Of a DNA stretch of 46,039 nucleotides, positions 21,407 to 28,900 are shown in pieces; within the stretch, counting starts at the first letter, position 1, and the number at the start of each line of letters is the position of its first letter. Source of the DNA: a virus; IMG/VR virus record IMGVR_UViG_3300038439_000001, positions 1 through 46,039 of that record; one strand, given 5' to 3'. The position numbers and the translations under genes were made by a program. The notes beneath the pieces were generated by a model, which had not been told where the DNA came from, ran no database searches, and worked only from the letters and a program-made list of their open reading frames with translations.

Positions 21407-23917
21407 ATGAGACGAACTTCCGTCCCACCTTCTGGAGACATCAATGCTAAACTAGCTGGATGTGGTGAGCAGCCTGGATTTGAAGAAATTCGTGCTCGTC
21501 CTCCTAAACCTTTCGTAGGCTCTGCTGGTCGAGGTCTTGATGAATGTCTAATTATGACTAAGATTCCACGCAGTTCTATATATCTAACTAATGTAATCAA
21601 AGATCTAGACGCTCCACTCAAACATTATATAGACATAGACACTCGTGGTAAGTGGACTATACACCCAGAAGGATATGAATATATAAAGGAGCTTGGTGAA
21701 GAGCTTAAGCAACTTAATCTTAATTGTATCATAGCTTTTGGTAATATAGCTTTGCTTGCTCTAACTAATCGTGTAGGGATTACAAAGTGGAGGGGTTCAG
21801 TTCTTGAATCCACCTTGGTTCCTGGACTTAAAGTCCTTCCTACATTTCACCCTGCTACATTTATCCCACCTAAATTCAACTTTCTCAACAAACCTATAAT
21901 ATGCGAAGATTTAATGAGGGCTAAATATGAATCTACATTCAAGGCAATCAACCGAACTGCTCGCAATGTCACTATTCTACCAACTTTTAACGAGACCATC
22001 TCAACCCTTAACCATTGTATCAGCATCGGAAGATCAGGTCAAATCATTGCTATTGACATTGAAGTCATTAATGGAGAAGTGGACTGCATATCCTTTGGGT
22101 GGTCTCCAAGTGAAGCAATCTCAATTCCCTTCAGGTATCAAAACGGAGATTACTTTAATCTAGACGAAGAACTTGCGATTATGTATCTGGTTGCGAAAAT
22201 TATTCAAGATGATAACATTGCAAAGGTAGGTGCTAACTTCATATTTGATACTCAGTTTCTATTCCATAAGTATGGAATCATTCCTCGTGGTGAACTACAC
22301 TGTACTCAAATTGCACAGAAGATTGCTTATCCAGATTTTCCTGCTGGCCTTGATGCAGTTACTACAATGCACACTGATATTCCATACTATAAACAAGACG
22401 GTAAACAATGGATGAAGATGCAGGGAGGCTCATGGGAGAGTTGGTGGAACTATAATGGTATGGATGCTATTGTTCCAGTTGAGGCTCACCATAAACAAAT
22501 GGAGGTGCTTCGTAAGCAAGGTAATGAGGAAACTTATGAGCGACAAAGAAAACTAATTAAGCCTTTAATCTATATGTCAGAACGTGGGATTAAGATTGAT
22601 GTTCAAGGCATGATGGAATATAATGATGAACAGCAGAATACTTTGGATATACTATCTGAAGAATTAAACTCAGAAGTAGGTTATGAAATTAACTATAATT
22701 CACCAAAACAACTAATGGAATATTTCTATAAAAAACTTGGTTTCAAACCTTATAAAAAGAAGAATACTCAAGGTCAGTATAATGAAAGCATAGACGTTGA
22801 TGCTCTTAAACGACTTGCAAGACAAGGTGTAAAAGCTGCTAGAATTATGTTAGATATTCGTGGATTAAGTAAACGTATTTCAACTTATTTAAATATAGGA
22901 AAGGTGGATAAAGATGGGAGATATAGAAGTTCATATAATCCCGTTGGTGCTGAGACAGGTCGTCTCAGTTCTGGAGAGACTATCTTTGGAACTGGAGGTA
23001 ATCAACAAAACTGGCCTCACGACCTACTTAGATTTTTCTTATTTGATGAAGGTTATATTGGATACTCATTCGACCTCAGCCAAATTGAGAATAGAATTGT
23101 TGCCTACGTGGGAGGAGTCATCTCTCAAATCCAAGCCTTTGAACAAGGAATAGACCTTCACCGTCTAACAGCCTCAATCATCTTTGGCAAACCATATGAC
23201 CAGATATCAGATGAAGCGGGTTCATCAACTTTAGGTGATGGTCGTCAGAGTGAGAGGTACTGGGGTAAGAAGGGAAATCATGCTGTTAACTATGATGTTG
23301 GATATAAAAAATTTGCATTAGTTAACGAACTGACTGAAGTAGATGCTAAACATACTCTTGAGAATATTCACCAAGGCTATCCACAAATCAGAGGAGGTTA
23401 TCATATTCTCATTCAAAATATGCTTAAGACGAATAGAACTGTAACCAATCTATTTGGTCGGACTAGATTATTCCTAGGCCCTGTATTTCCATCTTATCCC
23501 AACGTATCTCAATATGCTTGTGACGATACTTATCGACAAGCCTATGCACACCTTCCACAGAGTACTTGTGCTGATAAGATCAATGAACAGGGAATTGAGT
23601 ATGTCTATTACAATCAAGATCTTTTCAAACCAATAGAATTACTTGCACAGATACATGACTCGAAAGTTTTTCAAATTCCTCTGACAATACCTTGGGAGCA
23701 TCACGCTGAGATGATATTAAAGATTAAACAATCTCTTGAGACACCTTTGATCTGGCATGGAAATGAGATTAAAACTCCAGTTGATCTATCAATAGGGTTT
23801 AGTATGTGTAAGAAAGATATGAAAGAAATTAAAAGTAAAGATATTCCAACTAATCCTGCTATCTTAGCAGAGAAGCTAAAGGAGACATACGATGAAATTA
23901 GTAAAGCCAAGTTTTGA
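21407..23917 (+). CDS. Uracil-DNA-glycosylase domain fused to family A DNA polymerase
   Basis: 836 residues. Residues 1-170 are a family 4/5-like UDG domain: G-E-Q-P-G (20-24), PFVGSAGRGL (35-44), an IIAFGN strand and PTFHPATF (about 147-154). Next is a 3'-5' exonuclease (IIAIDIEV, VGANFIFDTQFL, WWNYNGMDAIV), then the polymerase: TGRLSSGE, motif A DLSQIENRI (about 555), motif B RYWGKKGNHAVNYDVG and motif C IHDSK (about 750). It replicates the phage genome with proofreading. The UDG part may recognise uracil or excise it near the fork. A similar fusion is, to my knowledge, known from phage SPO1-type polymerases. Confidence 0.88.
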   Translation: MRRTSVPPSGDINAKLAGCGEQPGFEEIRARPPKPFVGSAGRGLDECLIMTKIPRSSIYLTNVIKDLDAPLKHYIDIDTRGKWTIHPEGYEYIKELGEELKQLNLNCIIAFGNIALLALTNRVGITKWRGSVLESTLVPGLKVLPTFHPATFIPPKFNFLNKPIICEDLMRAKYESTFKAINRTARNVTILPTFNETISTLNHCISIGRSGQIIAIDIEVINGEVDCISFGWSPSEAISIPFRYQNGDYFNLDEELAIMYLVAKIIQDDNIAKVGANFIFDTQFLFHKYGIIPRGELHCTQIAQKIAYPDFPAGLDAVTTMHTDIPYYKQDGKQWMKMQGGSWESWWNYNGMDAIVPVEAHHKQMEVLRKQGNEETYERQRKLIKPLIYMSERGIKIDVQGMMEYNDEQQNTLDILSEELNSEVGYEINYNSPKQLMEYFYKKLGFKPYKKKNTQGQYNESIDVDALKRLARQGVKAARIMLDIRGLSKRISTYLNIGKVDKDGRYRSSYNPVGAETGRLSSGETIFGTGGNQQNWPHDLLRFFLFDEGYIGYSFDLSQIENRIVAYVGGVISQIQAFEQGIDLHRLTASIIFGKPYDQISDEAGSSTLGDGRQSERYWGKKGNHAVNYDVGYKKFALVNELTEVDAKHTLENIHQGYPQIRGGYHILIQNMLKTNRTVTNLFGRTRLFLGPVFPSYPNVSQYACDDTYRQAYAHLPQSTCADKINEQGIEYVYYNQDLFKPIELLAQIHDSKVFQIPLTIPWEHHAEMILKIKQSLETPLIWHGNEIKTPVDLSIGFSMCKKDMKEIKSKDIPTNPAILAEKLKETYDEISKAKF

Positions 23918-24596
23918 AATCATGGAGATTATGGGAATGTCTAAAAATGTAGATGAAGCTGATGGACGAGATGCACTTGAGTTAATTGAGCGAGCTGGAA
24001 GAACTTGCTATAAATCTGAGGATAAGATAAATCCACTTCAATATACCTGTATTAAATTTGTTCAACAATTAAACAATCTTGGACATGAATCAGTTATTGA
24101 ACATTCAGCTATGACTGTTAAATTTATCTGTGATCGTGGAGTTTCACATGAACTGGTGAGACATAGACTATGTGCCTTTAGTCAGGAGTCAACAAGATAT
24201 TGCAACTATAAAGGTGGAGTAACTTTTGTAATTCCTCCTTGGATATCTATTCCAGAGGGAGAATATAGCTACAGGTTTGTAGAGGGATTATGTTTCTTTG
24301 AGCCACCTTCAATAATTGATATAGGAGATGAATGGGCATCTAGTATGGCATATAGTGAGCAGGCATATACTACCCTTGTTTTAGAAGACGGCTGGACTCC
24401 TCAACAAGCTCGTTCTGTTCTACCTAATTCACTCAAAACTGAGATCGTAGTTACGGCAAACTTTCGTGAGTGGAGACATATATTCAAGCTTCGTTGCGCT
24501 CCACCTGCTCACCCTCAGATGCGTGAGATAATGACTCCCCTTCATAAAAAATGTAAGGAACTTGTTCCTATAATCTTTGATGACATTATCTACTAA
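23892..24596 (+). CDS. thyX: Flavin-dependent thymidylate synthase ThyX
   Basis: 234 residues with the ThyX motif R90-H-R-L-C-A-F-S-Q-E-S-T-R-Y (RHRxxSx7S class), preceded by ESVIEHSAMTVKF and followed near the end by ANFREWRHIFKLR. It makes dTMP from dUMP using FAD, NADPH and methylene-tetrahydrofolate. Together with dCMP deaminase (18647) it gives the phage its own thymidylate route. It overlaps the polymerase end by 26 bases. A 25-bp palindrome is embedded at 24055-24079 (K-F-V-Q-Q-L-N-N-L). Confidence 0.92.
   Translation: MKLVKPSFEIMEIMGMSKNVDEADGRDALELIERAGRTCYKSEDKINPLQYTCIKFVQQLNNLGHESVIEHSAMTVKFICDRGVSHELVRHRLCAFSQESTRYCNYKGGVTFVIPPWISIPEGEYSYRFVEGLCFFEPPSIIDIGDEWASSMAYSEQAYTTLVLEDGWTPQQARSVLPNSLKTEIVVTANFREWRHIFKLRCAPPAHPQMREIMTPLHKKCKELVPIIFDDIIY
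24055..24079. repeat. 25-bp palindrome inside thyX
   Basis: Arms AATTTGTTCAA and TTAAACAATCT, centre CAA. It falls in the conserved N-terminal helix of ThyX, before the ESVIEH segment. No GATC is present in either arm. Confidence 0.7.
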
Positions 24597-24605
24597 GGAG
24601 CTCAA

Positions 24606-25793
24606 ATGTCTCGTAATCTTCCAGACTGGCTTGATGGATTTATGCAACTTACTGAAAACTCAGAACCTCCTATACTATTTAGAAAGTGGGCGGGCATATC
24701 AACTATTGCCTCAGCTCTTCAACGAAAGGTTAGGGTTGATCTTGGACTCTCACTTACATTTTACCCTAATCTTTATGTGGTGTTAGTTGGACCTTCTGCT
24801 ACCGGCAAAGGGACAGTGATGAAGTTTGCCTCTGATATAATTGAACAGGTTCCATCAATTAGATTAAGTGCCCAAGCTACATCTCTCCAGGCTTTAATCC
24901 GCAGGATGAAAGAAACTAATTTAACAGATATAGATTTAGCAACTGGTGAACAACAGTATCACTCATCCCTAACAATATTTAGTACTGAGTTTACTGTATT
25001 CTTAGGTTATCATAACAAAGAACTAATAGCTGCTCTATGTGAATGGTATGACTGTCACTCACGCTGGAGTTATGAAACAATAGCTAGGAAAAAAGAAGAG
25101 GTAATCGGAGTATGGGTTAACATCTTTGCTGGAACAACCCCTGACTCAATACAAGCATCACTTCCTATTGAATCAATAGGAGGTGGTCTCACTTCACGTA
25201 TTATCTTTGTTGTTGAAGAAAGGCGTGGAAAACTTGTTATTATCCCTACAAAAACTGAAGAAGAAATAATACTTCAACAGGCACTAGTCAATGACTTAGA
25301 AATGATATCTATGCTTAGTGGAAGGCTACAGTATACAAAAGACTTTATAGACTTCTACACTAAATGGTGTCAAGATGCAGCTAGCAATCCTCCCTTTTAC
25401 GATAAAAAGTTTGATGGATACTGTGGACGAAGACGTAAACATTTACTAACCTTATCAATGGTATGTAGTGCTAGTCGTTCAGATGATATGATAATGTCTG
25501 TAGATGATATAAAAAGAGCTGCTTATTTACTAACTGAAGTAGAGATGAAAATGGGAACTGTGTTTAAAGGTATGGGACGTTCAGACATATCAGCTTTAAT
25601 AAACGACGCTATTGTATTTGTAACTAATAGTCGAACACCAGATATTCCACTTTGGCAGTTTGCTAAGCACTTTGAGGGAGATATGGATAAATTTGTAATG
25701 GACAGGGTCTTGGTTACATTGGAGACTATGGGATTAGTACAGTTAATTAAAAGACCTGGGATGGATACTGTTATTCATATAAAGAATATATAA
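24606..25793 (+). CDS. DUF3987-type helicase/primase-associated ATPase
   Basis: 395 residues. N-terminal PDWLDGFMQLTENSEPPILFRKWAGISTIASALQRKVRV is typical of DUF3987 phage ATPases. Walker A is G62-P-S-A-T-G-K-G-T70, followed by LTIFSTEFTVFLG (Walker B-like), WVNIFAGTTPDSIQASLP and GGGLTSRIIFV (sensor and arginine region). Predicted replicative helicase or DNA-dependent ATPase acting with the polymerase. No separate primase domain is visible here. It begins nine bases after thyX. Confidence 0.75.
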   Translation: MSRNLPDWLDGFMQLTENSEPPILFRKWAGISTIASALQRKVRVDLGLSLTFYPNLYVVLVGPSATGKGTVMKFASDIIEQVPSIRLSAQATSLQALIRRMKETNLTDIDLATGEQQYHSSLTIFSTEFTVFLGYHNKELIAALCEWYDCHSRWSYETIARKKEEVIGVWVNIFAGTTPDSIQASLPIESIGGGLTSRIIFVVEERRGKLVIIPTKTEEEIILQQALVNDLEMISMLSGRLQYTKDFIDFYTKWCQDAASNPPFYDKKFDGYCGRRRKHLLTLSMVCSASRSDDMIMSVDDIKRAAYLLTEVEMKMGTVFKGMGRSDISALINDAIVFVTNSRTPDIPLWQFAKHFEGDMDKFVMDRVLVTLETMGLVQLIKRPGMDTVIHIKNI

Positions 25794-25796
25794 GCT

Positions 25797-25946
25797 ATGA
25801 CTAAAAAAGAAAAGATGAAATACCAAGTTAGAGAAAAAGAATGCTATAGTAGAGAATGCTTTATGCCATTCTCTGGTAATGGAATTAAAATCTGTAGATT
25901 GTATGAATTAGGGAGGTGTCCTAAGAAGTATAGATCGTTTAATTAA
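25797..25946 (+). CDS. 49-residue four-cysteine zinc-binding protein
   Basis: MTKKEKMKYQ VREKECYSRE, then a finger with cysteines at 16, 21, 33 and 41 (ECYSREC ... KICRLYELGRCP). A short zinc knuckle, possibly nucleic-acid binding. The end R-S-F-N and the stop codon come from the 25-bp palindrome at 25932. It is the last gene of the rightward unit. Confidence 0.6.
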   Translation: MTKKEKMKYQVREKECYSRECFMPFSGNGIKICRLYELGRCPKKYRSFN

Positions 25947-25956
25947 TAAACAATCT
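25932..25956. repeat. 25-bp palindrome at the convergence point
   Basis: Arms AGATCGTTTAA and ATAAACAATCT, centre TTA. It lies where the rightward and leftward units meet. It contains the stop of the + strand gene and two bases of the stop of the - strand gene, so it is placed as a bidirectional end element. Confidence 0.9.
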
Positions 25957-28900
25957 ATTGTCCACTTCTTACTCTTGCAACTTCATCATTAAACTCTTTA
26001 GAAAATATCCCACCAGCTCTAGTAACAATAGTTACCTCATCCATAAGCTGTTGAAATTCCTTTTCATTTGAGGCATCTAATCGCTTAACATATACCTCAG
26101 CCCTTCTTCTAATATCAGGTATTCGTTTTAAACCTGTCCAAAAGTAGCGATTAGATAAATCCTTCGTATATTCCTGAAACTTAAAATCTTTCATCAACTT
26201 ATCTTCAATATCCTTGTTTTTAAATTCTCTAATATAATTAACTACATCAACCCTATCCATAGTATTATCAATTAAATAAGCATCCACCCTTATATCTAAT
26301 CCTCTAGTCTCGATAAAGTTATCAATTTCAGCCTTATCCTTAGCCTGTTGTAGAGTATCAGCAAACTTTGAATAAGGATTAGTTATACCAAAGAAAGCCT
26401 TGATAACTGGGACTTTAGATAATGACTCTGCTAAGGTAGCCTCTCTATCTTTTTGAGGTAGGTCTCCAAAAGCTCCTTCATAAGCTTTACCTAATAACTG
26501 AGCATACATATTATCGTTAGTAATCAACTGACCCATTAAGTACTTTAATCTTTCAGGACTCATACTAGTTACTTTTCCAATATCCTTAGCGACTTGAGGA
26601 GTATCCTTATCCCATTCCTCTTCACTACTTCCAGTCTCCTCCCCAGTTAATATTTTAGGAAGTCTATAGTCATGAGCCTTAGGCACTATATCTTTGCCTA
26701 ACCAAAAGTCTTTATTTGTAGCATACCCAAGAGCACCGCTAACTGTGGGGGGTAAAGTTGTGACTTCTACAGGAGATAGATCTCTCCATGCCTGGCCTAT
26801 TCTTTCTGTATCTACTTCCTCCCCAGTCATCCAGTCAACTCCACCTTCAAACAAGGTTTTAAAGAATCTCATATCTTGGTTAATAGGGATCATTATAAAA
26901 GGGTATCTAGTATCATTCATAGAATCTTTAAACCCAAACATATCACCTAAAGGAAACACCAGATTTCCCTGTGTTCTTCTATCTCCTTTCAGATCCTTCA
27001 TAGTATCAGGATGTAGTTCTTGATTACCTAAATATAATCCTGTTACAAGTGCAGCAAATTGTGTAAGCTTATATGCAGATACTACCGGCTGATCTTTCCA
27101 TGCTCTAATAAATCCTCTCATAGCCACTAATTTTGCATTAAGAAAAGGAATAGCATTATCTAATGCTTTAACAATATCTCCACCCTGACTAAAGTCCATA
27201 TAGTCACGAGCTGCAAAGGTGGCTTCTTTTCTAATCTTTTTATCTTTATAAGCCTCCTCAAAAGATATACCTTTTTCTTTGGCTCTAGTCTCAATTACTT
27301 TATTCTTTATAGACATTCTACCTAATATCTCAGATGTAGTTCCAAGGTATCCAGCAAACTTATAAAATGCCTCTGAAGCAGGCTCAAGATGCTTTCCATG
27401 AAACAATAATCTTCCTTGTGGAGTTAGCAGCTCCATCCCTCCACCATCATCTATATAGTCATCAAAAGTTCCTCTGCGAAGTGCTGCATCTTTAAATATC
27501 TTTGAGTAGTGCTTTCCTAATTGATATGCAGCTATAGGCAATGTAGGACTATATACTGATTGAAATCTACCAAACACTTTAGACTTCTCTGGTCTAAGAA
27601 CTCTAGATGTAAACCAAGCCTGCATAGCATCTCTAGGTAAGTTTCTTAGAGCAAATGCTTGATTAATACCAGTAGCAAAGGTTTTTACTAATGGACTAAA
27701 AGAAGCATAGCGCATAAACTGTGCATATTTATAAGTAACCTGTGCATTGCTCATTATCCATTCAGGGCCTATGTCATCTGAAAGAAATATAGTTTTCTTT
27801 TTTCCATCTATAAATACATCAGTAGTGTAGTGTCTAAAATTCTCAGGAATTTTATCTCCCTTTGATTGTTTGACTCTAGCAAAAGAATTTTCTTTTTCTT
27901 CTATAGCTAAATCATAAATGTCTCTATTTGCTCTGTTTTTAAATATCCTACTATACAATGTATTAAAAGTCTCAAGCGCTACAACATTTGAATCTAGTTC
28001 ATATATATCTGTTGTCTTACCTTTAGCTAGCCGTTCAATTCCAGAGTCATAGACAGATAGTTTTTTTCCTCCTACTTTTATTTCATTCTTCCTATCAAAT
28101 ATATCTTCAACTACAAGTCTAGTCTTTTTATAGTTATGTGAAGTTAAGTCTTTCATTTCCTGTTCTGAAAGTAGACCTTCCTCGTAAGCATCCTTGACTG
28201 CCTTTCTCATCCAATCGAAGTAAGCTCCAACTCTTCCACCGACTGTACCGTCTTCTCTAACATGATATAGTCTATGTGCTTCCTCTGGTGTTAGGTCTCT
28301 TATCTTATTGATTTCTTTAGATCTAAACATAGTAGTATACATAGCTGCCATTTGAGGAGTTGCATCTGCTGGAGGGGTGAATTGTTTAGGTGTTTTATAT
28401 TTAACTATATCTAAAATTCTTAAGTCTCTAATGAGTCCATTCTTAATAAACTTTTCATCGGCACTTAAGCCACCATCGACTTCCTTTCTCATCTGCTCAA
28501 ATACTCTAAATGCCTTAGGGTGACCACCTCTAGCCATATACATACTGCTCATAGCTTCATATCCTCTATCGTCTTTGGCTAGAAGGCGTCTAGTAGTTCC
28601 AGAACGCTCAGCGAAGGAGGCTGTGAATTTCCTTCTAAGTAGCTTAGTTGCTTCTTTAATATTAAACTCCTTCATTTCTACAGCTTTTTTCATTCCCTTA
28701 TTGTGGGCATCTGCAAGCTTAATAATAGATGCTTGAGTATAAGGCTCTCTAGCTTTAAGATCTGCAATAGCTTGAGTAGTAGCATCGTCAGAGGCTTCAG
28801 ATAGTTTCTTGGACTCTAGAGTATATTCTTCTTGTTCAGCTATTAGTTCTTTATGTCTATTGTATAGTTCTGTCAATTCTACTGTGTGTTCTTTAGTTGC

